Shown here: positions 32,115-43,308 of the stretch, piece by piece
Position numbering within the stretch: the stretch's first letter is position 1
Layout: the number at the start of each line of letters is the position of its first letter
Assembly (NCBI GenBank): GCA_024196135.1
Contig: JAMQCK010000080.1
Coordinates: forward strand, 21,370 to 85,369
Length of the DNA stretch: 64,000 nt
Origin: Pleurotus ostreatus/Saccharomyces cerevisiae fusant
Taxonomy: Eukaryota > Opisthokonta
Direction: 5' to 3'
The notes under the pieces: model-generated
Database searches by the model: none
Told to the model about the DNA's origin: nothing
The model's input: the letters and a program-made list of their open reading frames with translations, nothing else
Program-made: the position numbers and the translations under genes

Positions 32115-33489
32115 CTACTCCTCCGCCACCAACACAATCTTCTTCCCCTTGTTCACCCCCTTCTGCACATCCAGGATCGCCTGCCCGGAGTGCTCCAGGC
32201 CGTGCGAGACATCCTCCTTGTACTTGAAGGTGCCGTCCGCAAGGCGCGGGATCACCGTCTTCTCGAAGTCCTCCTTCCACGGCGCCTCGATCTCCCACTG
32301 GATGAAGCCGTTGAGGGAGAGGCGCTTGGCGACGATGTTGACCATGTTCTGGGTAGGGGATGAGTACAAGGATAAACGAGTGTCTGGCGGCAGAAATGAA
32401 GAAAAACACACCTTAAACACCACCCCCTCCTTCGAGTTGTACCCCGAAATCATCCCGCACTCAATGAAGCGCGCAAAGTTCGCCGCCGCGCCGAGCGCCA
32501 GGTCGAGCGTCTCGCCGCCGACGTTGTCCCAGTACACGTTGATCGGGCCCTCCTTGTCGAGCACCTCCTTCGTCGACGTCGTCTTGTAGTTGAAGGCCAC
32601 GTCCGCGCCGCACTCCTTCATGAAGGCCACCTTCTCGTCGCTGCCCGCAGACGCGATGACCTTCAGGCCGTCCTGCTTCGCGAGCTGGATGACCATGGAG
32701 CCGACGGGGCCGCCGCCGGCGGTGACGAAGGCGGTCTCGCCCTGGAGCAGGAGTTAGCGTTCGAGTAGAAGTTGGAGTGTTTGTGCGAGATACAACTCCT
32801 TTGGAGTCAAATCTCCACAACAGGACGGCGTACCTTCTTCGCCTTCGCAAACGTGCGCCACGCGTTGTGCGCGGTCTTGCCCGGCATGCCCGCGACGCCG
32901 ACGTAAAGCGAGAGCGGCACCTTGGGGTGCGGCTTGATGACCTCGACGCCCGCGAACGGGTTCGCGAGCTCCTCGGCGGTCTTGATGGTGTACTCTTCGT
33001 GCTCTGGGAAGGGTCGTCAGAAAAGGCGTCTTGGGAGTGAAAGAGGGGGCGTGAGAAAGCGAGGGCGACGAGATGAATCGGGGCGCAGGGAGATGTGGAT
33101 GAGAAAGGAGTACGCACTCAGCTGCGACCGCACAATATCACCCGGCTTAAGGTCAGGGTGCGTCGACTTGACGATCTTGCCAATCCCGTCCGTGTTAATG
33201 GGCTCGTTCAGCGGGTACGCGGGCTGGTATATGCGTTGAGTATACATCAACAGTCGCCATGACGCTTCAGACGCACCGCATAACTCGGAATCTTCGGGTC
33301 CCTCATCCGGCCACGAATATAGGGATCGATAGACAGCACGAGCACCTTGATGAGCACCGAGTTGGCGGGCAACTGCACGGTGTCGAGGTCGATGGTGCCC
33401 GAACTATCATAGACAGTGGTCTTCCCGGGCTCGGGGTAGCCCTGCGGGATCTCCTTGTAGATGACCTTGGCGTTGCGGATGGGGGCCAT
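32115..33489 (-). CDS. Zinc-less MDR oxidoreductase (prostaglandin/leukotriene reductase-like)
   Basis: Five exons (33489-33277, 33223-33118, 33003-32834, 32741-32412, 32348-32115) give 350 residues. The N-terminal GroES-like part has VLVLSIDPYIRGRM and GIGKIVKSTHPDLKPGDIV; the Rossmann part has FVTAGGGPVGSMVIQLAK, the dinucleotide-binding loop, then GADVAFNYKT, VYWDNVGGETLDLALG and FARFIECGMISGYN, and ends in GKKIVLVAEE. This is the NADPH-dependent alkenal/one double-bond reductase group of the medium-chain dehydrogenases. The structural and catalytic zinc cysteines of alcohol dehydrogenases are missing. These enzymes reduce alpha,beta-unsaturated carbonyls and act in detoxification or secondary metabolism. 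The protein is probably cytosolic, with no signal peptide. Confidence 0.92.
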
Positions 33490-34913
33490 TGCGGATGTTG
33501 GGTGGTAGGTGGTAGGTGGTTGGGGGTAAGGAGATGGAAGATATGGAAAGTCGTTCTTCGACCTTCACTGCACACCTATTATATGCGTTGCCCTGACGTC
33601 GCCCCGCGGGACTTTATAAGCATGATCGACATGGCGGGGGCGCGCTTGAAGGCGTAGCCGGAAGGCATAACCGGAGGCCGGATGATTAGAGAAGGTGGCC
33701 GGGTGATTAGAGAGGAGTCCCGGAGGGTTGGGGAAAAGGGCTGGAAGATTGGAGAGGATTGCAGGCGGATGACGAAGGGCTGGGCGGGTTCTCCCACATG
33801 GCTTGCTCAGCGTGAGCGCGATCGAGATGGGGGGCGATCGCGGGAGGATAAACGATCACGGGAGGCCCGGGGAGGGGGTGAATATTCGTGCGCGACGACG
33901 AGTTGGCGGCTGCTGACGGCGGGATGGCGGCTGCTGACGGCGGCTACCATGGTAGGCCCGCTGCTGAGTGAAGCGATTCTGCATGCGATAGTCAGCTACA
34001 TTGGTGTCTGTCAGACTCTTGGCTTTGCTTACAAGTGGGGCGTAAAGGTCTTATTGAAAGATCAGCGTTTACTGATCTTTCGCACCAACGAGTTCTATGG
34101 CCTCATCTACTGGATGGAAGGCGCTACGGCGAAAGTAAGGAAGTAAGACGCGCCGGCAAGTGTACAAAAGGTCTGACTGTGAAGAGAGGGTGCGCGAAGT
34201 GAAGGAAGGGGAAGTGATCAAGAGTTACGCGTCGACCTTCTCCGCGGGCCCAGCCTCCCGCCTTCGACGACAGCACAGCGAGAAGGCAAAGTAAGGAGGA
34301 AGTCAAGTGCAATAGTTCTATTGATCTACGTAGGGCATTGGCAGTACCAGTCTAAACAAGTACACAACGGCCACGACACCTCGTATAGGAGGGCATGTAG
34401 GTCCCACGAAGCCGAAGCCCTCTCCTCATGCCCGATCCCATCCTTCGTGGGCGCCAGCGCGAAGCGGCACCTCCAGACGAAACCAAGCACTCGGGCGAAG
34501 AGAGCTCGCGACTCCGACGAGACCCAGCACCGCCCAGCCTTTCGACGGGGCAGCACCTCCCAAAGGACCGCTCTCAAGCGACCCCCGGGCGTCTTTCTTG
34601 AGGACGGGAACGCGGACAAGGAGGCGGAAGAGCTGAACCGAGTCCGAACTTTTGTGTCCTCGAAGGTTTGTTCGAAGGGACGAAAATGCGCCGATCGCGC
34701 TTTTGACGCGCGGGGATTTCCCACGGGTCGCGATCAGGCACGTGGTTCGAGCGAGACGGTCACGGTTTAGTCACGGTTGCATTTTACGAGACTCGCGATG
34801 CGTGTCTGATTGTATTTGCTTTGTACACTGGGCAAAATACTAGTCGTACACTCCATAGAATCAAGTTCTCAGTTATATTGCGCTACTGGTCCCAGCATCC
34901 TCGGTTGGCTTCT
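33490..34913. other. 1.4-kb intergenic region with a perfect hairpin
   Basis: Contains the MDR promoter, a repeated GGCGGCTGCTGACGGCGG pair (33902-33943) and the hairpin listed separately. A frame at 33950-34146 gives a hydrophobic peptide with no recognised family. Nothing else is supported. Confidence 0.35.
34056..34081. repeat. Perfect 10-bp inverted repeat with 6-nt loop
   Basis: GAAAGATCAG at 34056-34065 and CTGATCTTTC at 34072-34081 pair fully around CGTTTA. There is no T-tract and no flanking gene end, so a terminator role is not supported. Confidence 0.7.
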
Positions 34914-35233
34914 CACGGGTGGCGGACCGGAATTTTGACCGGTAAAAAGGCGCGGGAAAAGGCGCGGAAAAACGGGCGTGAAAGGGAGCAGTTTTAGCGT
35001 GTCAATAAAGCACTGTTTGACTGGCGAAAAGGGTCGTGAAAACGGCTGTTAAACTGAGTGTGAAATCGAGTGCTTTTGGCAGGTCAAAAGGTGCGTGAAA
35101 TAGGCGCCTATTTGCGCGCGTTTTTCCGTGTAAAAAGACGGCCAAAAAGGCGCCTTCTTCACGTGGCTTTTCACGTGCAAAGAGGCCACTTTTTTACAAG
35201 GAAAGATGGGCCCTTTTTCCAAGCCTTTTGACG
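34914..35233. repeat. Left 320-bp arm of the foldback element
   Basis: Reverse complement of 35333-35652. It begins CACGGGTGGCGGACC and ends AAGCCTTTTGACG. Confidence 0.88.
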
Positions 35234-35332
35234 AATCTTTTCACTCGAGTTTTGACATGCCAAAACCGAGCCTTTGTTCCACATTTGTCAAAGAGGGACC
35301 TTTTGACGCGCCAAAATGTGAGTGAAGAGATC

Positions 35333-35652
35333 CGTCAAAAGGCTTGGAAAAAGGGCCCATCTTTCCTTGTAAAAAAGTGGCCTCTTTGCACGTGAAAAGC
35401 CACGTGAAGAAGGCGCCTTTTTGGCCGTCTTTTTACACGGAAAAACGCGCGCAAATAGGCGCCTATTTCACGCACCTTTTGACCTGCCAAAAGCACTCGA
35501 TTTCACACTCAGTTTAACAGCCGTTTTCACGACCCTTTTCGCCAGTCAAACAGTGCTTTATTGACACGCTAAAACTGCTCCCTTTCACGCCCGTTTTTCC
35601 GCGCCTTTTCCCGCGCCTTTTTACCGGTCAAAATTCCGGTCCGCCACCCGTG
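35333..35652. repeat. Right 320-bp arm of the foldback element
   Basis: Begins CGTCAAAAGGCTT and ends GGTCCGCCACCCGTG. Bases 35621-35652 are also the last codons and stop of the TAN1 model. Confidence 0.88.
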
Positions 35653-37756
35653 TCTCCCCTTGCGTCTCAGCAGCCTCCACCGTAGGTGCATCAGCGACCT
35701 TCTCCTCGTGCACCCCGAGAGCCTTCTCCTCCGGTGCTCTAGCCTCAGCAAAATCATCCGCCGATGACCCAATAGCCTTCCCCACCGAGACCTCCGAACC
35801 CCCCGCCTCCCCCAACCGCGTCATACTCTCTTGCCCCTCACCCCTCGCATTGCACATCTTCGCTACCTCGCCGACGTTGAACTTGTGCAAACGGTAGTAG
35901 TCCTCGACAACGCCGATGCCGCATGTGCTCTGGAGGGGATATTGCCGGCATTAGCTCAAGTATCAACATACGAGAGATATCGGGTTATTGCCCTCGTTCT
36001 CGCCCCAACCCACAGAATTTCGCAAGGAAGCAATCACATCCCCGTAAATCAAATCGAGCTCACCTTAAACACCTCCACCAGCACAAACACCTCCGGGTCG
36101 TTCAAGTCCACGCTGAACCCCTCGGGCACGCACTCCGCTACGGCCTGGATAATCGCCATACGCGTGAGGGTGCTGTGGTTGCGGATGCGGAGCTCGATTT
36201 TGTACTGAGCAGAGAATGAGTCACGCGAGGTCGGGCAGGAGGACGAGGGAGAAGGGAAGGGGTCAGTAAAGAGCAATGGGTCAGTAAAAAAACAATGGGG
36301 AAGGAGAAGATGAATGAAAGTTAGAATGCAAGGGGGTGAAGAGGTATAAAAGATAAGGGAAGGAACAATGTAAGGAATCAGTAGAGCAGATGATACACAC
36401 CTTCGACGTCGCATTCACCCGCCCAGTCATATACTTCAACCACGCATCGCGACAGAGCGCCTGGATCTCTGGGATGTTGGCGGTGCAAGAGCCAGAGACG
36501 GGGAGGAGGCGGTGCGTTTGTCTGGGAGGAGGAGGTTAGACGATGCATGGGGAGACTCAGACAATGGGAAATGGAGGATTGATCGTCACGAGAGAAAGTC
36601 AAACAAAGCGGGCATGAGGGATGCGAGCAGCACGACCTTACCTCGTCCTCGTAATTCCCGTCATCTCCACGTTCTTCAGGTGCCGCATGACCAACACGAC
36701 GGGGTCCACGGGCGGTCTGCACGCCATGAAGACGACTGCGAGGGCAGGGTCTGGTAAGTAAGGTTCAAAAGGGCGTGTATAGGGTCTGCGTACCGCACTG
36801 CGTATCCGTGTGGCAGTTTTCTGTAACGGCGCATCAATATAGGTTCATGTCGCAGCAGTAACCGTTCGGGAGAAGCGCATCGAATGACAAAGTATGGGCT
36901 TAGGTTCCACGCAAGGGTGCATTGGGGAAACAAGGGCTCATACGCACGTATTCTTTTCTCAGCTGCAGGTTTCTTGATACCGGCCACCTCCTTCGCGATC
37001 TGCGCTTCGATGCTGAGGTCTTCATCGTCGTCGGAATCATCTGCATTCGCGGGCTTCATAGAGGATCCCTCAGTCTCCCCTACTTCACCCTCCGTTGGAG
37101 GCCATATTTCTGCCGATAACTGTCATAAGGGTGGTCAATTGAGAGAATCATCATCAAACGGAGAGACCGACCTACAGACTCGAACAGATCGTAGAGCTCC
37201 CCAACAGTCTGGCGCTCCTTCCCTCGCGGACCTGCGCGAGGTATACATGTAAGTTGACCGTCGACGACATGACAGGAATATGACAGCGCGCGTGATGGGG
37301 ACGGGGGAGAGATTGCACGAGGGGGACGAGGGATGTACTTCGACGCGGACATAGTGCCGCAAACAATAGTGGGCACGGCTGGGGAATCAACATGCATGCC
37401 TACACGCGACCGGGGGATGTACCTGCAAGAGGAGATGGATCAACATGAGGGAATGAACTTACAAGTCGCCCAGATCCCCGGACCCTCGATCGTGGGCTTC
37501 GTCCAGATGGGTGTGCCGTCCTGTGAGAGGTTGCGGTCAGCGACGATGTGGGATGACGTTGGGATGGGCAGAAAGGGGGTCCTAGGATGGACCGTAGAGA
37601 GAGGGGAGCGGGAAGGAGGAAGGGGGGAGGACAGGGACGATGTTCAGCTATACTCACGCTCCGATATTTCTTCTTCTTCTGCCCCATCTCCCGATTCCTG
37701 TCGTTCTTTCCGCCTCTTGCTCCCTTCATCGCGCCCTTCGTCGTATCCTTGGGCAT
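35621..37756 (-). CDS. TAN1: TAN1-type tRNA acetylation factor (THUMP domain)
   Basis: Nine exons (37756-37658, 37520-37463, 37231-37176, 37119-36948, 36820-36794, 36735-36642, 36521-36401, 36204-36064, 35929-35621) give 358 residues. The order matches Tan1/THUMPD1: a basic start, DGTPIWTKPTIEGPGIWATC, GKERQTVGELYDLFES, LSAEIWPP, an acidic linker, CHTDTQC, ACRPPVDPVVLV, THRLLPVSGSC, YKIELRIRNHSTLTR, DPEVFVLVEVFK and CGIGVVEDYYRLHKFNV. Tan1 is the RNA-binding THUMP partner of the Kre33/NAT10 acetyltransferase, needed for N4-acetylcytidine in tRNA-Ser and tRNA-Leu. Past the conserved core is a low-complexity tail. The last residues (TRVADRNFDR) and the TAA are encoded by the right arm of the foldback element, so the original C-terminus has been replaced. 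Confidence 0.9.
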
Positions 37757-38043
37757 CGTCGGCCGATCTTTCTGTGTGTGGGCACAAGGCACGGCGGGAC
37801 GGGACAAAGTCCGTGTGCATTGATCGGAGCCCGGGAATGCGCACGCCGCCACGTGTGGTGATGTTCTCCCCGCGCGAGGCCGCCTGCCTCAATTCGCCCT
37901 CTGATGGCAGCCGGGGTCCGGGGAGCGCCCGCGCCCCGTTATAAACACCGCGCTACGCCCCCAGACACGCCCCTTGTCGCTCGCGCCCTGGACTTCTACT
38001 TCATCGACCACCACGACCACGAATTACACTCTGAATCACCAGG
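37757..38043. promoter_or_regulatory. Divergent promoter of TAN1 and the F-box gene
   Basis: 287 nt between two divergent start codons. TATAAA at 37940-37945 lies about 100 nt before the F-box ATG. The TAN1 side is GC-rich with no TATA box. Confidence 0.5.
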
Positions 38044-39585
38044 ATGACACACGCTGCGCTCCCCCCGGAGATCTGGCTGCACATCGCGCAGTGCCTGGAT
38101 GACCAGTATATCCAGCGGCGGGAGCACCGCTTGCACGAGGTGTCGAGCGTGTTTCTGCAGGTCGCGCTCGACCGGCGGTACCGCGCGCTCAAGGTGACGG
38201 ATATCACGCAGCAGTCGATACATAGGATCGAGCGGCTGGCGTAGGTCTTTCCCTCGACATGCGTAGTGCCGATCAAGCTGACAGGGCAGTTTAGGGATCC
38301 AGCTATCGCCTGTCGCGTCCGATCGCTGACGCTGGCGCCGCATCTGAATACGAACCGCGCGCGGGGCGGCGTCGCGGGGCATGGCGCGGCCATGACGATC
38401 TTTGGCGGGCTCGTTGGCGCGCTGCTGCGCCCTTCGGGCCCGACGACGCAGCAGTCTGCGTGCGTCTTCGAGGACTGGCTGAGGGTCATCATTCGCGTGC
38501 TGCCTTTGCTCTCTAGTTTGGATACCTTCGGCCTACACACGGACACCCTCGACCCCGCGAAGCTCGATATCCAGCCCCTGGTCACCTGTGCATGGCAATC
38601 GTCCTGCGCTCACGTCACCGACCTTCGCTTGCAAGCCTCCCTCCCTGGTTTCGCCACACTTCTCCACCCCAAACCGCACCTCCCCCATCTTGAGCGCCTC
38701 AAGCTCACATTCATCCACGCAAACCAACCTGCACCCGACGCGGAGGACGCACTCCTCGCCTGTGTTGCCCCCTTCGTGAACCGACATGCTGGCCGCCTGT
38801 GCGCGCTTCGCGTTCACTTCTGGACCTACCTTCTCCACCTGGACTTGGCGCCGCTGTTCAACGCACTACGTCCCCTCCCTGCGCTGCATACCTTCGCCCT
38901 GCATGCGCCCTACACAGAAGTCGTACGCTCCGACCCTACCGGACTAGTGCGCCTTCTCTGTACGCCCTCATTACGCACCGTCTACCTCTGCGGAAATGCG
39001 CGTTCCACTGCCCCCGTCGCCGTCGAGCCCGACCCGCTCCTCGTTGACTTCGTGTGCCGACTGGCGGAGGAGGAGGCGGCGCTGAGGTCGGTGAGCACCC
39101 TCGACATCTGCGCTGCCACGTCACCAGGAGGCCTACCGGCGTTCCGAAAGCTCCTCGCCTGCCTGGCGCCCACACTCGGGACACTGCGCGTGCGCGAGTA
39201 CGACCTGGCCCCGGAAGAGTTGCAGGAGCTCGTCGGCGCTCTTGCGGGGTCGAGCAGCATCACATCGCTGGCGCTCAATATCCGAGCCCTTTGCCCGATT
39301 CTGTTCGACGTGCTGTATACGGCCTTGCCGGGGCTGAGGAGATTGACTCTGAACATCAAGGATGCGATGTTCGACCCTGTGTCTCGAGTGAGGCGGCTTG
39401 CCCTCTTCTGTACCTTCGTGCTGACGCGCTCCCAGGCAGCATTTCGCGATGCTATGGACGAGCGCAGGTACGAGGAATGGAAGTTGGAGGAGCTGGAGAT
39501 ACGGAATAGGATCGATGCTGTGACGATGGGTAGTCTGAAGAAAGCTATGCCTCGCGCTGTTGTGACCTCGCTTGGTACGCTCTGA
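38044..39585 (+). CDS. F-box protein with a long LRR-like C-terminus
   Basis: Two exons (38044-38240, 38295-39585) give 495 residues. The N-terminus LPPEIWLHIAQCLDD is an F-box, the Skp1-binding helix bundle of SCF ubiquitin ligases. The following HRLHEVSSVFLQVALDRRYRALKV is the usual bridge to the substrate part. The long second exon has repeating Leu patterns (LPHLERLKLTF, LPALHTFALH, PSLRTVYLCG, SSITSLALNIRAL, LPGLRRLTLN), like irregular leucine-rich repeats in many Agaricomycete F-box proteins. Substrates cannot be inferred. The intron keeps frame and removes an in-frame stop (38242). A TATA box lies 100 nt upstream. Confidence 0.85.
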
Positions 39586-40139
39586 GATGGGTATAGTCCG
39601 TTTGCGGGCATGGTAGATTCCTCGGTACTGTATTGGACGGTCTTACTACATACATATCACTGTTGTACTGCACTATATACAATTTCCACGTCATCCAACG
39701 CACCCCGCGCCTAATAACCGCCCGCCGCTGACGCGTCGACGACGAACGACTAATTCCAAGTTGAAGTTCGACCGGGGACCACCGAGGGCATGATCCGGCC
39801 GGGCCCGTCGCCGGCGGCAATTTTCCCGCGGACATATAAAGGCGCGGTGTGTGCTGCTGATTCAGTCACTTGCCGTCGACGCACTCGCCGCCTGCCTCGC
39901 GAACTCAGAGCCTGCAGCCCGCCTTCACGATTTCGTCCCACTACTTATCCCACCCCCCTCACAGTTTTCTCTGTTCAGGCAGAGGATTCATGCTTCGTCC
40001 GCCAACGGCTACCGTCAGACAGAAGAGATTCTTGCATCCCGAGCCCGCTTTTAGTCTTGTAAGTGGCAGGCCTCGTGTGGTAGGCCAGGATGGTGGCTGA
40101 CGAGGTTTGCAGCGCTAAACATCCTTCAAATCTTCCAAC
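39586..40139. promoter_or_regulatory. eIF5 gene promoter and spliced 5' leader
   Basis: TATAAA lies at 39835-39840, 300 nt before the eIF5 ATG. A leader intron fits 40059-40112 (GTAAGT to TTTGCAG), giving a short untranslated exon before the start. 5'-leader introns are common in highly expressed translation genes. The rest shows nothing coding. Confidence 0.55.
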
Positions 40140-41524
40140 ATGGCTTCCGGAGTTGTTAACATTCGCCGCGATGTGGACGACAAGTTCTACCGCTACCGGT
40201 GCGTCACACGTTCCACTACCCAAGGCACATACTGACCCGCCCCCAGCATGCCCGTTCTGACCACCAAGATCGAGGGCAAGGGCAACGGCATCAAGACCGT
40301 ACTCCCCAACATGTCCGACGTGGCGCGCGCGCTCTCACGCCCGCCCACCTACCCCACCAAGTTCTTCGGCTGCGAGCTCGGCGCGCAGACCTCCTTCGAC
40401 GAAAAGAACGACCGCTACATCGTGAACGGCGCGCACGACGCGACCCGCCTCCGCGAGCTCCTCGACGGCTTCATCGACAAGTTCGTCCTCTGCAAGGCGT
40501 GCAAGAACCCGGAGACGGACCTCGTGATCCTCAAGCAGGGCCGCTCCGAGGACATCATCCGCGACTGCAAGGCGTGCGGCGAGCGCACCGGCGTGGACAT
40601 GCGCCACAAGCTCACGACGTTCATCATCAAGAACCCGCCCGTGAAGGTGAAGAAGGGCAAGAAGCGCACCGGGGCGGGCGATGCGGCCGCGGGCGTCGGG
40701 GGCGGCGGCGCGGACACGCCCGGGAACGGCGAGGCTGGCGATGGTGGTGCTGAGTCCGACGACGAGCTGACGAAGAAGATCAAGGCGGAGGCCGCCGAGC
40801 TCAATCAGGAGACGCAGATCGGGAAGGAGGACTGGTCCGCGGACACGTCGCCCGAGGCCGTCAAGCAGCGCATCAAGGCGCTCGAGGGCGCCATGGGCAA
40901 CGTCGCGCTCAACGGAGACGATGAGGGCAGCGACGACGACGCGAACAGCCCGTACGGCCAGCTCGGCCGCTGGATCGAGGAGAACCGTGATGAGGAAGAG
41001 CCGAAGGCGTTCGCGATCGCGATCTTCAAGAAGGCGCAGGACCTTGGCATCGACAAGAAGCACAAGACGGTGCTCGTGCTCGTGCAGGCGCTCTTCACCG
41101 AGGATGTGCTCAAGGAGGTCCGCGCGTATGCGCCGCTGCTTGTTAAGGTGTGTTTCGTATGCCCCGCTCGTCGATCTCTACTGACATCGCTTTAGCTCGT
41201 CACCTCCGAGAAGCACCAGAAGGCTCTTCTGGGCGGTATCGAGCGCCTCGTCGGCATCACCCACCCCGACCTCATCCCCGCCGTCCCCAAGATCCTCATG
41301 GAGCTCTACCAGGCCGACATCCTCGAGGAGGAGGTCGTCAAGAACTGGGGCACGCACGTCAGTAAGAAGTACACCGACAAGGATACTAGCAAGCGGGTCA
41401 GGAAGGCGAGCGAGCCGTTCCTCAAGGTATGTTGCGAGTGATTGTGAACGAGGTGGATGGTCGCTGATCGTATCTGCAGTGGCTCGACGAGGCGGACGAC
41501 GATGATGACGATGACGATGAGTAG
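40140..41524 (+). CDS. TIF5: Translation initiation factor eIF5
   Basis: Four exons (40140-40198, 40247-41147, 41196-41426, 41480-41524) give 411 residues. The N-terminal domain begins [17 protein letters not shown], holding the arginine (residue 18) equivalent to the one that stimulates GTP hydrolysis by eIF2. Then come [18 protein letters not shown] and the zinc ribbon with CKAC near 101-104 and CKAC before GERT. A Lys/Gly-rich linker leads to the C-terminal W2/HEAT domain ([59 protein letters not shown]), which binds eIF2-beta, eIF3 and eIF1. It ends in an acidic run of Asp and Glu, as in other eIF5 proteins. The gene is complete, cytosolic and housekeeping. Confidence 0.97.
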
Positions 41525-41694
41525 ATCGCCGCGCATGACTGGTTATATCGTACAGGGTCCTATGCTATAGGAATACATCGTTTGTCTGTTGTTTGGAACA
41601 TATGCATCTTTCTCTACGTCTACCTTCTGCGTGTCCGTGTCTGAGCCTGTGGATATGGGCATGCCTGCGTAGGTTCTTCTCAGAGCACACACGC

Positions 41695-42810
41695 TCATGC
41701 GAAGTGCGTCGCTGGCCGCGCCTGCTTCTCCCCATCTACCCACATGTCGACCTTCTCGTCGTAAAAGCAGACGTAGCCGCGGATGCTGCTGCTTTCGAGC
41801 GTCGGGTATCGGTATGACCAGGCGATGTCTTTGATAATCTCGCCGTTTAGGAGTTGGACGTGCCAGTAGCGGGCTTCGCCCTAGGCCGAGTGTCAGTGGC
41901 TGGCTTCCAGACCCGAATGCGGGCCCTTGTGTGCCTCGCAAGGCCTGTAGCCAAGAATGCAACACTGAGCATGAACGCAGCCTGTACGCACCTTGTATGG
42001 ACACCGCGAAGTCGTATCCGAAGGGACGAGCAGCTCGACCTGGCAGTCCGTCTGCGGGATATAGGTCCGTGGCGTGAGTGTTGTCTCGTAGAGCATACGA
42101 GGCGCGCGGGTCTCAGCGACCATCAAGCCATTGATCTCGATGCGAACATGTCGGGAGGACTGGAGGATGTCGACGCGCTGCGTTCTCAGTCGTAAGCATC
42201 TGTCCCTACCGTCCGCAAGTCATGAGCGCGACGAGAGCAGTAGCATACCTTATACGGATCCTTCGGATGCACAAAAATCTCCTCATCCTCCTCAAACCAC
42301 GCGTCCATCGCGTTAAAGTCCAGCTTGAAAAACCCCTCGAGCGGCGATATCGGGTTGCTGTACTTCGTCAGGCCGTTCGGCGCGCGCTTGTGACCCGCGG
42401 CGATGTCGTAGAGCGCGCCGTCGGGGATGAGGCGCATGTTGTGCAGGTACCAGGCCGGGAGCTCGTTGTTGGGGAAAAAGTAGGTCGGGTATTGGGGTCT
42501 TTCCCATCTGGAGAGGGATCATGTGAATGAAGCTCGCGTAGAGCGCAGTGGACGGCAAACGTGGGGGGATAAGGAAAATATGACGTAGCTATGATTGAGT
42601 AGTATGCTAAAAGCAAGAGTATAGTAGATAAAGAATGGAAGTACTCACCTAAACGCCTGTAGATGTCAGACAGCCTGGTCAAAGATAACGCAGCAGCTGC
42701 GAATGCGCTTACACAAGCTTCGCCCTCTTGGTGTCAATGATATAGATACCCTCGAAAATGACCCGAATGCGCTTCGGACAGTCCTCCATATGGTGAATCA
42801 TGGTCTGCAT
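41695..42810 (-). CDS. DUF427-domain protein, two tandem copies
   Basis: Four exons (42810-42713, 42507-42249, 42177-41992, 41880-41695) give 242 residues. Two related halves can be seen. The first: CPKRIRVIFEGIYIIDTKRAKLVWERPQYPTYFF... (broken by a loop) to MDAWFEEDEEIFVHPKDPYK. The second: VDILQSSRHVRIEINGLMVAETRAPRML, TYIPQTDCQVELLVPSDTTSRCPYKGEARYWHV, and YVCFYDEKVDMWVDGE. These are the strand pattern and the PSDT-CPYKG-W core of DUF427 (Pfam also calls it NTP_transf_9). The biochemical function is not established. The first intron is 205 nt; the others are short. The end is convergent with eIF5, 170 nt away. Confidence 0.85.
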
Positions 42811-43308
42811 CTTGGGCAATCAGGTTGGCGCCAGAGGTATCGAAAGTCAGTGATGAAGCTAGCGTCTTCAAGTCGAGATATGATTCAGAAAGCTCAGATG
42901 ATGTTGCGGTCGGCGATGTGGCTCTAGAAACAGGCTCGTGGGTGTAGAAGGCAAGGGGCAACGTTCGGTCACGGTTGCGTTCTCTAGGAGCACGGTCACC
43001 TGATGCCGATGATCTATCGATGCGCGGAAGCAAATCGAATATAATGTATGTTCGCGCCGGTCACACAATGGGTATGACATCGTATACGCGCTTGCGAGAA
43101 GAACAGCCGCATACTTGCGTTCGGAGCTTGGCCTCAATGCGAGAGCAGGCCGTCGAGCTTTTCCTCGCGTGCTGTGTTACAATGACCTTGAGGCATCCAG
43201 TCAAAGGTCCAAGGGATATAATGCGCTCAGATAGGCCGCTAAGGGCCGTGCGATGAGTGTGAATAGAAAGTAATCCAGAAACGAGATAGGAAGTAGTAAG
43301 ACTATAGA
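42811..43308. other. Upstream region of the DUF427 gene and 3' flank of VPS51
   Basis: 498 nt with short unsupported frames only. No repeat or recognised regulatory site was found. Confidence 0.3.

Larger units (their letters stand above)
34914..35652. mobile_element. 739-bp foldback (MITE-like) element
   Basis: Two arms of about 320 bp (34914-35233 and 35333-35652) are exact reverse complements as far as read by eye. A 99-bp centre is itself a worn palindrome. The ends read CACGGGTGGCGG...CCGCCACCCGTG, and a TCT lies on each side (34911-34913, 35653-35655), fitting a 3-bp target duplication. It codes for nothing; the interior is rich in AAAAGGCGC and TTTTGAC strings. CAC ends with 3-bp duplications recall CACTA-type elements, but the family assignment is a guess. 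The right arm overlaps the end of the TAN1 coding region. Confidence 0.85.

Noticed and set aside
33950..34146. Hydrophobic frame starting MVGPLLSEAILHAIV
   Set aside because: No family match, lies over the hairpin, and has no promoter or splice support.
37757..37852. Extension of TAN1 upstream to a GTG
   Set aside because: Non-ATG start; the ATG at 37756 fits the family and leaves a divergent promoter.
42513..42712. An 8-nt microexon GCGTTTAG in the first DUF427 intron
   Set aside because: It has splice-like borders but would shift the frame; direct joining gives the expected V-W-E sequence.
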